In this document: positions 13,011 through 25,800 of the stretch, one piece after another
Layout: each line of letters opens with the position of its first letter
Numbering within the stretch: the first letter of the stretch is position 1
NCBI GenBank assembly: GCA_958496175.1
Contig: OY292276.1
Span: 33,128,449 to 33,192,448, forward strand
Reading direction: 5' to 3'
DNA length: 64,000 bases
Source: Sisyra terminalis
Lineage: Eukaryota; Arthropoda; Insecta; Neuroptera; Sisyridae
Translations under genes and position numbers: made by a program
Notes under the pieces: model-generated
Seen by the model: only the letters and a program-made list of their open reading frames with translations
Told to the model about the DNA's origin: nothing
The model's database searches: none

Positions 13011-15556
13011 AGCAGTTATAAAATAGAAATAAATAAACTAAAACATTGTGTTCTCCAATTGCTGGTTTGGATGATGTAACAGTGATTTTTTTATATTTTA
13101 TTTTCTTCGCAAAAGTACCATTATTTGAATAACCGACACATAACGTACAGTTTACACGAAGCGAGTGAATTTATAGATTTAATATGTGCTTTACTTTTGT
13201 TTTTTAAAAAGTTTGAAAATATTTCTCGTGGTACTTAGTGTGGAATTTTTATTAGGTTAGATGCTATGTGATATTTGTTTTATAAGTCCGATTATACTAT
13301 TACGTTAAGTGCACGTTCGTCGCAATCGAATTCGCGGCTGAAGCTACTGCAAGTATTTGCTTTCGTTAAAATTGCTAATACTACGCCACGTCTATTCTTT
13401 GTACACTACTCATTCTCCAAATGTTGAGACCTGAAGAAAATTAAAAGAAATTTATCTATTGTTTTTACAACAAACGAATGCTAACAGCTTTGTATAAAAG
13501 ATCAATTCAATATTTTTTTCTACACAAAAAGATAAATTTGCATCCGTTTTTAATTTTTATTTTAATTGTTTGTAAATTAAAAGCAGATCCTTTATAAAAG
13601 ATAATATAATTTGTATCATTTTGTTGAAGTTCATAATATGGAAACATTTATAACTGAAACCATAAATGTTATAACCTTTACATTTTAAGGGACGGTTATG
13701 GTGTGAGAGAATGTGTAAATTTAATGAAGGTAAACTTATATGATCCCTTTAATGATTTTTGGTATTATTATATGCTTTAAAAGGAGAAATAATATATTTA
13801 TATTAAGACCTTAACACAAAATATAATGCAAAGTGTACATTTAAAATAAATATTATAATTAATATTTCTTTTAGGTTCACAAATACATTTTTATTTTATT
13901 TTTTAGAGATAAAAAGAAAAATAAATAAAGTATGAAATTTCTAAATAATTTTTATATTTAGACGATTTTAACCACTTTGAATAAATTTTATTTCAATTCA
14001 GCTTTGTATACATTACTGTCAACTTATTAACAATGTTGAAATATACACTTATAAAAGCAGCGTTAGTTAAACTACCCATTATATCATGTCTTATGATATA
14101 GTTTGTGGTGTTTGGGAATTCGATTGTCAACAATGTATATTTTCTATACTGATCTATAGTTAAACCATTGTTTTGAAGTATGTATTAAATGATATTAAAT
14201 GTTTTTAATATTAAATGATATTAAAGTTTGTATTAAATGATAAACACATTTTGTATGAATCAAAAAAATGGAGGTAAAAAATTCGCGGTGGTTTCATAAA
14301 AAATTAAACGAATTAAATATATTTTCTGATATGATAACTATTTTAAATTAAATCAAGCTAATAATTAATAAATAAAAATAAACAAAAAAAAAATACGGAG
14401 AAAAACTACGGCATGTGGAATACATCAAATGTTCGTGACATAAATAACAGTGGTAATTAATTCATTCTAAAAGAGGATATATTTGATATAGACATAGTGA
14501 AGTTAGTGAAGTATCTAGGGATGGGGTAACTAAATGTGCGTCCTCGGCGCTCTTTAAACGGGATCGCAAAATGAAAAAAAAAAGATTAATGTATTAACAA
14601 AATTCGAGTCTAATAATTGACTCATTTACATCAATTACATCATTCAACTCACTCACTAAGCTTATTGGCTAAACCAGTGTTTACCAAATTATATTCCGAT
14701 GAATCGGAATAGTCGTTTCGTAACAATTTGGAAAGGTACTACACACCAGCGGTCGCTAAATTGTTGTCTTCATGGATCATTAAATTCATAATTTAAATCC
14801 CACGGACTATCAATAGGGTTTTCTAAAGCAAACTAAAAAGAAAAAAAATCAAATTTTGACCATTTTTGGAAATCTTTAGTGACCAAAAAATTTTTTTTTG
14901 AGGCCTAATTTTCGAGAGGGATTCTAGAACATGACAAAATAAACATATTTTAACACAAAAACATTTATAATTAAGAGGCTCGGAAAAAAATAGTCAGTTT
15001 TTCTGTGTTATCCTGCTGTTTATATTTAAAAGAAAGGTTCAAAAATTGATTAAGGAACATGTGAAGTTTTTTTGAATCAATATGTATATGTTGGCAAGAC
15101 CAAAAAATCGAGTATTTTTGTTTAAATATACCAAAAGAGAAGTTTTATTACAAAATGTAAGGAGACCTTTTTTGTAGAGCATTTGATTTCCTTTAAGAAT
15201 ATATAAAAAATTGCTCTGAACATCAATTCCTTCATAAGTTACAAAATTGTAAAGTTAAAAGTCAAATCGTAATAATAAATTAATGTTCAAGAGTCGATTA
15301 TACAGAAACAGGTAGTCTGACGAAAACTTACAAAGAAGCATTTTTGTAAGGCATTTAATTTCCTTAAAGAACATTATATATTTAATTTTTTTATTGTGGT
15401 TCAAAATTTTTGAGAAAAAAATGGGTTTTGGAAAAATCGAGAATTGTGCTGAAAGGCCTCTTGATACCAATATTAAGGGCTAAAACAGTATTTTTTTATT
15501 TATCTTGAATATTTTTATACACCTTTATAAAGAAAAACAATTTTTTTTTGCCCTAG
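13011..15556. other. AT-rich spacer with diffuse repeat sequence
   Basis: No gene is seen. From about 14820 to 15540 there are two internal repeats of the phrase TTTTTGTAGAGCATTTGATT / TTTTTGTAAGGCATTTAATT, each followed by CCTTTAAGAA-like text. A weaker form occurs near 17150. This looks like an old interspersed repeat of unknown class. A small ATTAAATGATATTAAA cluster lies at 14180-14240. Confidence 0.35.
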
Positions 15557-15632
15557 TCTAGTATAAATGGTAAAGAGTAACAGGGTGCAACCTCTGACCC
15601 GCCTGAGGGTTCAATCTGTCCCTTGCGATTAA
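15557..15632 (+). other. tRNA-like sequence (possible SINE head or tRNA relic)
   Basis: Contains TAGTATAAATGGTAAAGAGT, similar to the D-arm/A-box region of Asp/Gly/Glu-type tRNAs. About 50 bp later comes the B-box-like GGTTCAATCTG (15609-15619). No complete cloverleaf could be drawn. It differs from the main SINE family. Weak call. Confidence 0.3.
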
Positions 15633-15923
15633 ACACTACACAAATCTAACTGAACATTGAATCGCTATCAAAATCTATACAACACCAGAGGTTGCATTAA
15701 TTAAAATTAGTTTTAATTTATAAGTATTATTTTGTAATTAATACTTTATCCATTTTTTTATTTCATTTTAATTCATTATAAATGTTATGAGAAATGAACG
15801 AAGTTCTTAATTAACTTTGTTTTTTAAAATTTAAAAAAAAACTCCGGCTCGCGTACGAAAAGTAAATCATAATCTGGCCTCCAATACATAAAAGGTTGCT
15901 TTCCCCTAGTAAAGAATATAGAT

Positions 15924-16156
15924 CAGTGATGGCGAACCTATGACTCATGGGGCAGCCACTGACCCACGATAGGTAGACAACAATTTGCTTGTTACACTTT
16001 GTAGAAAGAGACTTCTATAGCACTTGTATCGTTCCCTCTTTGTTTCACCTTGTGAGGCGCTAATGGACGTCATGTGCATTAGTGACCTACGAGCTAGTAT
16101 TAAAATGAAATAGGGACAAAATTTGACCCTTATCACAAAAAGGTTGACCATCCCTG
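15924..16156. mobile_element. hAT-type MITE (233 bp)
   Basis: Ends CAGTGATGGCGAACCT and AGGTTGACCATCCCTG form the terminal inverted repeats. Flanking 8-mers ATATAGAT and GTATAGAC match at 6 of 8, consistent with an aged 8-bp duplication. The 90-codon minus-strand frame inside is non-functional. Non-autonomous. Confidence 0.8.
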
Positions 16157-17468
16157 GTATAGACCAATAAGTGACAAGAAAATTTTGTATATCGATAAGA
16201 ATTACAAACCATACCAAACAGATTTACTATTGAAAACAATCAAAATATTTTCAATAATGATAATATTCTTAATTCACATACGAAAGATAGAAAATTTAAA
16301 TGATAGGGCTAAAAGATATATAAATCGTAATCAATATTCAGGAACTACAAGACATATAATATTACGCTATTAGGAAACAGGACATACTCGTAAATATGCA
16401 TCAATTGTGTTCTTATTTCCTAAAGACGTTAACACTTATATTTTTCAAATTGATATTAATTTATTTTTATACTTCCTTATTAATAAAGAGCATAATAATT
16501 TATTGTTATCTGTTTTTACAATATAATGATTTTAGTTTTATCCATTCAAATTATTTCTCGTAAGGCTGTCTTCATAAACTTATATTTTTCAATTATCTTA
16601 ATTTTACTGACAAATATGTTTTCAGAAATATATTTCGTTCGAGTTTTACATTTTTCAATTGACTTTTTCTCATGTTTTTAAGTATATTTACGTTTTCTAA
16701 TTTTGATAAACGAAATTGTGCATTGAAACTTTTCTTGAGTAATTCTTCAATTAATCTGTTGTTAAAATTGTTTATGCCTTGTTGAATTTACATGACTCTA
16801 TATTTATTATTTGTCAGTACCCTAAAAATGGGGGTTTTCTTTCCTATACAAATGTTAAAAATGTGCCGCCGTTCTGACAGACTTATTAGTTAACTCAAGA
16901 AGAATGAATATGATTTATTTATAACACATAGAAGTAAAATGTTTTAACAAGGCAATTCCGTTTAAAAGAGGAAAAAATATTTTTTGCCCGCGTTATTGTT
17001 ATGAAACATGACGTTAACAGATTCCGATGATAAATAAGAATTTCTGTAGGAAAATGAAAAAAAATACACAAAGCTTTTATAGAATGCTTACCATACTTTT
17101 AGCTCTTTACACATTTATTTCAAATTGAGAGGTAATATCGACTTATTGTAGAGCATTTACTATTTGTTTAAAAGATACATCAAATTTTAAGTATAGTAGA
17201 TAATAAAACTATTTCCATAATTATTTTGGGAACAAAAAATAATTTTCTGAAAATAATATCTGATAAACAAAGGACGTAAATAAAATTATTTTACACATTC
17301 TGAAAATACTACGCTATAAGTACGTTATGCTATACGTTATAATACATACTACGTTATGATATATAAAAGTAGAAAATTTATATTAGAAGTGGCACTAAAG
17401 GAAAAAAAATTGAAGTATAGCTTTTGTTTTAAATTTGTTATAGATAATTCATAGTTTTTAACAACTAA
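16157..17468. other. AT-rich spacer, nothing recognised
   Basis: No gene or repeat is recognised. A short run of variants of TACGTTATG occurs near 17320-17365 and is probably slippage. Confidence 0.4.
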
Positions 17469-17622
17469 TCGCTACTCGTGAAATATTCACAGCTCAACAC
17501 TGACACAAGTGAGAAATATCAAAGAATGGCAATTGAATAAAATCTGAATTACAGTTGAAACAAATGACAACAATCAGGTAGTTCAAATTCGAGACAATGA
17601 TTAATATATTTGTTTTTACTCA
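17469..17622 (+). repeat. Interspersed repeat B, copy 2
   Basis: Shares the family order with 9487-9632: CGCTACTCGTGAAATATTCA, GGCAATTGAAT, ACAGTTGAAACAAATGACAA, CAGGTAGTTCAAATTCGAGA. Ends near TTTTTACTCATACG. Same orientation as copy 1. Confidence 0.75.
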
Positions 17623-19388
17623 TACGTAGATATTTAAATATAGGAATATGCCATTTACTGGTGCTCCGTTAGGCGCGTTTCGATTTAACACGGTTTTAAT
17701 AGAATACGATATTCCCAAAAATCAGGAGAGCTCAAATATAAGACGGAGTGTCATGGATGCCTTTTCCACTTACCAACAACTTTTTACACAATGCAAACGA
17801 AAAACGTAAATAACACTAGAAACAAAAGACTAATAATTCAAAATGCGGAGGAATATGAATGATAATCTAGAAATGATAATCGTATAATTGAATTCCGTAT
17901 ATTAATTTAACAATTAAAGATGGCGCCTCTGTACATAGATATAGGTTAGATATAGCTATCGGTAGAAATTTTATTAAGTAGGAACAATAAGTTTTTCAAG
18001 TTGCAATTTTTTGCGAGAAAAACGAAATTCCTTATTCAACTTTATAGATTGTGAGATCAAGTGCACTCATTGCACCTTGATGCAGATCGTGCGCAAAAAT
18101 TTCTAGATTAGGAAAATCTAAGGAAATAATTAATTCAAAATTTTATTTCACACATTTAAAGTTTTGTTTTTTTGCATCGTAAATTAATTTCCAGAAGACG
18201 GTAGCTACTCCTCTTGTCCATATGTGCCGACAACTATGTACAAAGGAATGTTTTTGTGTCTAATTTTATCTTTCTTTAGATTGTATATAAAGAATTCCAA
18301 TTTGAAATAAAAATTAAAAGAACTTCATAAATTAAAAACTATTTTTCACTCGGGAATAAAATGTCTTAAATATTTGTAAATTTGACAAACATTGGCATGT
18401 ATTATCTTAAACATAATTAAGATAAAAATATTATTTTTCTTTTGAACTGTTTTGTCCATAGGTAAAAAACTTAACCATCGTCTTCTCAAGCATGATAAAT
18501 TCATGAAGCTACTTTGAATCTATATATATTAAGCATCTTATGGTAAATCGATGATTACTATCGCTATTATTGGCTTGGTATTGCTTTTATCATATTAATA
18601 TTATTATTGGAAAGCACTTACATATATATTATTATAATCTATTTTAAAACTAACAATTATCCGACAGACGTTGTCCTGCCCGAAAGTTGACTTTTTGTTT
18701 GGCATATAAGTGCCATAATTTCGATAATAAAACAAATAATACAAAATCACCATACCAACAAAATATCAATGAACTCCAATTAGTGTTTCACACATATTAT
18801 GAGCTCTAAGTTTGTCAAGATAATATACAAACTATTTTATCAATGGTTAACAATTACTATTCATTGAATAAGGTATAAACATAATAACATTTAATCCGAT
18901 TAGGAGATAAGACGAAGTATGAAATGAAACGCAACCAATATAGCAAATTCATTATTTGTGATAACATCAATACATTTGGGGAATCAATGACCGAATTTGC
19001 ATTTCTCTGCAGTTCGTTGTTTTCAGCATTTTCAATGTCTTGACATTGCAAATGCTAATCATTTCCGCATTTTCATCTATTTTTTCCAATTCTTCGACTG
19101 TAAAATTAAAAGAATTATTTGAAGAAAATCGTTCCTCAATTTCTTTGATTTTTTATTAGCTCTTCTGATTTGATTTTCACGTTCTAAACAATCTACCAAG
19201 TCAGTAATTTCACAGTGGCTGGAATTGAGTGATATAATATATTTAATTGATTTGCTTTTAAAACAATTAATGTTGGTACTGTATGTAGAGTTTCATCTAA
19301 ATATTATTGCAATATTATAGTAATTATAAAAAAAATGTAAAGCTATTCTGGGAACTAAGTTTTTGTTGTGCACGTCAATTGTTTTTTT
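17623..19388. other. AT-rich spacer
   Basis: No gene is seen. A small hairpin (ATCAAGTGCA, loop CTCAT, TGCACCTTGAT) lies at 18056-18081. The open frame at 18857-19051 is judged random. Confidence 0.4.
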
Positions 19389-19552
19389 ATTGTTATTTAC
19401 CATCGCTTTATAACTACCTAGGTCTTTAGTGACTCTGGAGTTAATCAAAATTCGTAAATCGAGAAATATCGAAATTTTGCTCGATACGAGAATTCAATCC
19501 AGCATCTACCAGTTTTGAAGCCACCACCTAGACCACTCGGCCATCAGTATGC
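19389..19552 (-). mobile_element. tRNA-derived SINE, copy 3
   Basis: On the minus strand the head contains TGGCCGAGTGGTCTAGG, which is an excellent Pol III A box. The B-box region reads GGATTGAATTCTCG. The body has TTAACTCCAGAGTCACTAAA, then the tail GTTATAAAGCGATGGTAAAT and an A-rich end. It is one of the most complete copies. Confidence 0.85.
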
Positions 19553-20976
19553 ACGTCGTCAATTTTTTTTATTTATTAAAAAAATTAATAAATAAATAAA
19601 TGGTTTGTTTATTTGTATCATGATGTTCGAAAAAAAAAACTTAAAAAATCAAAATATACAAAAAATTCTGGAACTTTATAGCCATTTAGTCCACAATTAT
19701 GAAGCCTGTTTTATTTTATTGACGAAGCTTCAAATAAAATAAAGTGATAAAATATTAAAAATAAATATATTTTATGACCCTTACCGAAGCATCATTTGCA
19801 GAATCCAATTGTGAATCTAATCAGTCCCATGGTTTAGGAGCAGTTCAGTAACAAGCACATACGTACAGAGGATTTGTTTATATAAAGATATTAAAAAATG
19901 AATAATTTATAGCAAAAAAAAATCTATAAAAACTATAAGAAATTTATATATTGAACAGCACTGAATATTGCCTTTTCAGAAATTGAAATGAAACTAAAAC
20001 AAAAATAGACATAATTTAGTTATAAATAGATAAATTATTATTGGTGTGACAATGGAATGTGATGATTTCCGTTTACATATTCGCCACGGACTGAATTTAT
20101 TTATTTTCAGATACATTTTATTTGTGTCGATATTATTTTATTTGCTTAGATGTTTATTTTTATGTCTTAAGGGAGCAATAAATTTACTTTTACATCTTTT
20201 TCAATGCTCAGGAAGCATCTTTTTCTAATTTAATGATTATAAAGCCTGTATTTATTTGTATATTTTACACTTTTTTTTTAAAGTAATGTGGTGGTAAAAA
20301 CATAAAAAAGATTTAAATCTCTCTAAAGATTTGAAACAAAAAAAAAAAATACAAAGTACTTACTTATTTTAATAGTTTGATGTGGTATAGTGTTAATAGA
20401 ATTTGTTCAGCTGTAAAAAGTTATTTTAGAATGAGCAAATTTATTATCTTTCATTAGCATACATTACTCCATTTGCTAAATTCACAAAATTAAATAATGA
20501 ATGTAATCATAATTGATAAAATGAATTATAAATTTTAAAGCTCTGAATAATGAGCGGTATTGAAATGTACGTGATGCATAAAGCTTAGGGAACAATAATA
20601 TGTTTACAAAAGAAAAACAAATCATTATCGTCCAATATTGATTTGAATTAAACATATTGGGTAAGGGCAATCAATTATGTTGATGTAAATAATGTTGTTT
20701 GTATATAGAATTTAAATAATTTTTAATAATGAAAATATTGCATATTAGAGTATATTAAATGAGGCCTGCCTAATGTTATATGAGGCATTTATAAAATATA
20801 ATACATACAAATATTAAAAATCTTAATATTATCTAGTAAACAAATTAATTTGAATTTTTATTCTTGAAACAATAAAGATCAGTGTTTTTTTTTTAATTAT
20901 TATACAGTTCTCAATCAAAAATTTCACCTGCAGTATTTATTTTTATTATTGTAGAGTTTCAGATCCTCGATGATGA
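19553..20976. other. AT-rich spacer, nothing recognised
   Basis: No gene or repeat is recognised. Short frames (20046-20228, 20482-20670) have low-complexity hydrophobic translations and are not supported. Confidence 0.4.
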
Positions 20977-21140
20977 TAAATTGGTAAAAATATTCAGAGG
21001 ACTAGGATCAAATAATAATTAGTCAAAACTATTTATTACATATGCGAATGAAATAACCGGGCCGAAACGTCGCGTATGTAATAAATAGTTTTCACTGATT
21101 ATTATTTGATTCTAGTCCTCTGAATATTTTTACCAATTTA
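20977..21140. mobile_element. Foldback element with 71-bp arms and hammerhead-like tip
   Basis: Arms 20977-21047 and 21070-21140 match at 67 of 71 positions, so the element is young. The 22-nt tip contains GGGCC-GAAAC-GTC on the plus strand, the 3' half of a hammerhead ribozyme core. The expected CTGATGA is degenerate (CGAATGA). The arms supply what would be an uninterrupted stem I. A transcript of either strand would form a long hairpin. No flanking duplication is evident. Confidence 0.8.
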
Positions 21141-21419
21141 TTTATTTTTATATTAAGATTAAAATAAATAAAAGTTTATACATAATCATTTAAATAAGTT
21201 ATTTGAAAAGCCAGTATATGTACCTATGCTCATAAGTTAAGAGCATAAATCTGGAATTACAATAATAATTAAGACATCAAGTTTAAAAGCAGTCAAGTTT
21301 AAATGTTACTGATAGATGTGAGATATGTGTGAAACATATTAGAATCTAATAAAATCGTATAGAAATCTAATATCAACCAAACATATCGTCATCAAAGTAA
21401 TAATTTCGTTAAAATATAA

Positions 21420-21850
21420 TACGCCACTGGCGGATCAAAAATAAATTATGGAGTGGTGATTGGAATATGGGGGGGCAAGTCCCAGAAAACAAGTAGTCGT
21501 AGGTCTGGGAAAAATTGTCACAGTATTCTAAGCTGATGTCTACGCTAATATTCTATACCTACAGGAAAAATGAGAAGAAAATATCATAATCAAAATCAAA
21601 AGATCATCTCAGATAGTCAAGCTGTAATCAATGCGATCAAACCTCACAAGACGAATTCGAAATTCAACTGGGAATTCAAAACACTCATCTAAACCTTCTA
21701 AACTCTTCTAAGTAAAAGACTTCTAAACCGTGGAAGAAAGGATATCCGAATGCTGGTAGATCTATTAACAATTATTTGAGAGAGCATCTCCAAATTAATA
21801 CTGAATCAAATGCATACAAGAAATGTATCATGGAGAAGAAATTGCCTTTC
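21420..21850 (+). pseudogene. Non-LTR retrotransposon RNase H relic
   Basis: A broken frame reads VGLGKIVTVF*ADVYANILY, resembling the RNase H region of Jockey/I-type elements where the usual text is 'FQAEVYAI'. It is followed by KIISDSQAVINAIKPHK (21600-21650), with the catalytic Asp in SDSQ, and then TNSKFNWEFKTLI before a stop. Near 21738-21770 KDIRMLVDLLT is the conserved segment after RNase H. Stops and frameshifts make it a pseudogene. The same family is present at 58640-59180 on the other strand. RNase H degrades the RNA strand during retrotransposition. 5' parts of the element are absent. Confidence 0.75.
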
Positions 21851-22245
21851 AAGAACTATTTGATTGTTTTTTTTTTATAAATTATAAAAAATATGATAAT
21901 AAAAATATATGACAATTTATATTGATTGTTATTTTGTATTTAAGTGAATTTAATCAAAACATGTAACTATAATTATTAAAAAAAACGATGTGTTTACTTA
22001 TGTAAGTGCTTGAAAATTATACTTATTATCATTATTAAAAAATATTTTTAATCCGCGGCCATAGCATCTTCCGGTAGTCCCTGAAATTACACATCAGTTA
22101 TTAGTAGTTTGTGATAACTAAAGTATAATACAATGTTAAACACAATTTTTGTGATTACTGTCAATATAATAGGCAAATGTATGCATGGCGGCAAAGATAG
22201 AGAACAAAAAATATAAACACACACAGGTGAGTGTAATACAAACAT

Positions 22246-22390
22246 AATAATTATAGTCTCAATTTTGAAGTAACTGGTCGTTGTTATTGGTTTCAATTGT
22301 CAATTTGTTTTCATTCAATTACCAATTTTTGCCATTTGTCAGTTTTGTCAGTGATGGGCTGTGAATATTTTCCAGAAAGTTACTAATTTT
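22246..22390 (-). repeat. Interspersed repeat B, copy 3
   Basis: The minus strand carries CACTGACAAAACTGACAAAT, GGCAAAAATTGG, AATTGAATGAAAAC and TTGAGACTATAATTATT, in the family order. The start reads as a decayed form of GTAGCTACCCGTGAAATATT. Confidence 0.7.
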
Positions 22391-22427
22391 CAAATAGTAG
22401 ATAAAATTAGTGGCTCATGTAACTTTG

Positions 22428-22663
22428 AGTGGCATCTACATGGCAACGTTGCATTTCTAATTTGTTTTTAATTTAATTTGGGATTTTTTTTTCACTAGTG
22501 TAACTATTTGCAAAATAGTTTGCTATATTTTTTTGTTAATTAAATTCTTGCGTCGTATAATTTGCTCTTTTGTTGGTAAAATATCATTATGGCAGTTATT
22601 TACTCGTGAATCAAATTAAAACCAAACGTAGAAAATGCAACGTTACCAGATATTGATGTCACT
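22428..22663. mobile_element. TIR element, family D copy 1
   Basis: Inverted ends: AGTGGCATCTACATGGCAAC followed by GTTGCATTTCTAATTTG on the left; the right side is an imperfect complement ending ATTGATGTCACT. The same terminal phrase (GTGCCATCTGATGG...ACGTTACTTTT) is found at 50767-50930. Non-coding. Confidence 0.65.
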
Positions 22664-22845
22664 AAAAGGGACATAAGTCAAATATGCACAAATGACTATT
22701 AATACATATTGGATACGTAATACACAGTTGCAAGTTGGCTATTTGTAGCTACATACTGCTTAATATTGATAAATATTTTATTTATTTCCGAGTCACAATT
22801 AATTAATGAATAATAATATATGTCTTATGACTCAATTTTTTCTTT

Positions 22846-22891
22846 ATTACGACGCGTTTCAACAGTTTTTGGCTTGCCATCATCAGGTAAT
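22846..22891 (-). ncRNA. Hammerhead ribozyme-like motif
   Basis: Read on the minus strand from 22891: stem I ATTAC, core CTGATGA (22880-22886), 19-nt stem II region, core GAAAC (22856-22860), a two-base loop GC, cleavage triplet GTC (22851-22853), then GTAAT closing stem I with 5/5 pairs. Order and conserved bases match a minimal hammerhead with a very short stem III (AC/GU), the form known in some eukaryotic retroelements. Stem II is weak: only GGC with GTT (two G-U pairs) can close it, so activity may be lost or depend on dimers. It lies in AT-rich spacer; no parent element is identified. Confidence 0.6.
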
Positions 22892-25800
22892 GATTTTTTT
22901 TTAATTGAAAACAAAGAATAAAAATACAAAAAAAAAATAAATAGTTAACAAAAAATATTTTTACTTATAGAAATAAAAGTTTGAAATTAAAAAAAAATTA
23001 AGCATTTAATTTCATAAATTACTGTTTTCAAAAACTTTTTGATTTTTACAAAACTTACAAATTTTATAAAAGTTTGCTATTGTTCAAATTGTTGGCCCGA
23101 TTGATAAAATGAGGGTTATGGTAATACTTCGTCTTCTAATTGTAATTTTCCTTTGATTTCTATGAATTATTTTCCATTTGGTCGTCGGAAATTGGTAAAA
23201 TTTACATTTATTTTTCCTGTTGGTATTTTTACAATTCACATAACAATAACTGACAATAACTATGGTGTTTCATTTTCATTATATTTATTAAAATAAAGCA
23301 AAATAAAATTTCTCAGGTGTCCTTGCTTGTAATTTCATTAATAATAGCCTTACTCTAACGTTTAAACTGACCACTGGGAACGCTTGTGTCGATTTGACTT
23401 CTCCTACCATGGCTTGTCACAGAGTAAATACTGAGTTTTAAATTAATATGTATAGGTGTGACTGCTTTGAAATGACATATTTTTTATTTCTTTGCTTATA
23501 TTTAAAAAAAATTAGGAAAAAATATGAAATTTTAAAAATTTCCTTAAATTTTAACTGGTACATTTTTCGTAAATAGTTTAAAGACAGTTTGATGATGAAC
23601 GTAAAATTGATTAGGCAATATAAATTTGTTAATGCTGACACTAAATATTTTTAAACACTCATGTTGTTCCATAATTATAGCTGACGTTCCATACATTTTT
23701 GTGTTGCATGTAATGCTCGTCAGAAATTTAAGGAATTTTATGGAATATATAACTATGTAATAGGCGGATGTAAGTTTAAAACTTTCAAGATAAACGATTA
23801 TATGATATTACAGTTGGATATATGATGCTACTATTTTGATAGATTATTGTCATACCAAACGTATTTACATAATTAAATGAAAATCATTACAAATAAATAG
23901 TCAATTTATTTAGTTAAAACATAATATATGAGTTGAATGGTGAAATAATCTGGCAATTTGTGGTTTTGAACAAAATTTTGAAACAACTTTAGCTAGTTTT
24001 TTTATTTTTTTTTTCAACACAAATATTCACAAGTTTATGGACCGGAGTAGATTAATTGTTGTTTAAATGTGGTGAACTTTTAACAGAAAAAAAAGCTTTA
24101 TTATTGTTTTATAAAAATTGTAAATTTTTCAACTTATTTTATTTTTACGATAGAATAGCGAAATACTAAATAAATCCCTTGATATTCAAACAACAATAAT
24201 GACTAATCTTCGATTTTAATCTAGATTAGATAATCGTAAATCCTTTCCAACCTTTTATGAAATAATCACTTATGTAAATTGAAACGTAGATTAAACTTCA
24301 AAGCATGCGTTCGTAAGATTCTTAGGAAACGTTGGATTTAAGATATCAAAAGAAAAACGAACCTAATAACAAAGTAGATTTTCAATGTGGACTCATAAGC
24401 ATCCAATTTTTATAATTAAAATAAAAATCATTATAGAAGATGAAGCAAAGAATATAATTGCGATCTCTAACACTAGGATATAATTCAAAAACAAAACCAG
24501 TTTTGAATGGGGCATACAACAAAAAATGTGTCATCAGTCAAAATAAATGTGAAAATATTTTCTTTTTTTTTTTTATAAAAACCAATGAATCTTCAGTATT
24601 AGTTTTTTTTTCTATAGAAATTCAAAACGTTTTCATCGGTTAATAGTTCAACGAATTTAGAGATAATACAATATGGTCACATGCTTATTAACTTGTAAAA
24701 TATTTGAAGGTTGATATACACAAATATATTTTTTTTCCTTGATGAATAACCAAATATGAAGTTATTTTTGATGGATTATAGGTAAATTGCACTATAAAAT
24801 CCCACGTTTCACCGTTTATTTTCACACCAACCTAACAAACCAATTGAGAATTGATTTTTCCGCTTTTCTGGAATAAAAAGCTGGAAAATCCGCTCTTTTA
24901 TTCGCTTCGCTCTTGTAGAGAATTTAATTTCATACAACGTTTTCCTTTATGTAGTTTTCGGAAATTCAATATTTGCCGAGATAATAAGGACTTAATGGCC
25001 AAAAACACGGTGAAAATGTATATATATTGACAACCCCCTATTTCAATTGGTTCGTGGCATCTACTGGTAATATTGAAATTTATTCAAATTTTATTATTTA
25101 TCTAATTTCGAACAATTAGAAAAGCATTTTCGATGTTAAAAGTATATAAATAAATATATCTTGGTTTCGATTTTCGCTTTTTAGGAAAAACAGTAAGAAA
25201 ATTCATTATTTTTCGCAAAGTAGGTGTAGATAATATTTTCTTTTCAAATTTGCTATTTGTAGTGGTATATGAAAATTTTTATTTTTCTTATTTCTTTTAC
25301 GAAAAATATAACCATACTTAAAAACACTATTTTGTCGACTTGAAAAAGACACATTTAATAAACTGTTGCAAAGAATAAAATAGTTCTATGTAATAATCAA
25401 TCAATAATCAATTAATTCAAAAAATATTTATAAATATCTAAAAAGAGTATGCCTATTGCGTATACCTACGGTAGGTATACCTATCGTAACCAAATAATCC
25501 GTAAATCAATCAGCATCTATAGATAAATAAAAAATATCGCCAAGTTCAATAAAGTCGGTCTTAATTATGAGAAAAAAGTCGAAAGTTATCAAAATACTCT
25601 TTATATATTCAAAATACTATTTGAATTATACTAAGAATCCCATCTCACTGTTTTGATTCCCGAATGAATTTTTATCCAAAAACTATTACACTATTGCAAT
25701 GTACAACACAACCGCGAAATTGAAATTTGTACAATGGCACAAAACCCAGTTCTTCCATAATCAAGTATAACCATTATGTATCTATAAACTTATTATTAAA

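Noticed and set aside
15945..16217. 90-codon minus frame
   Set aside because: Lies almost entirely inside the hAT-type MITE at 15924-16156.
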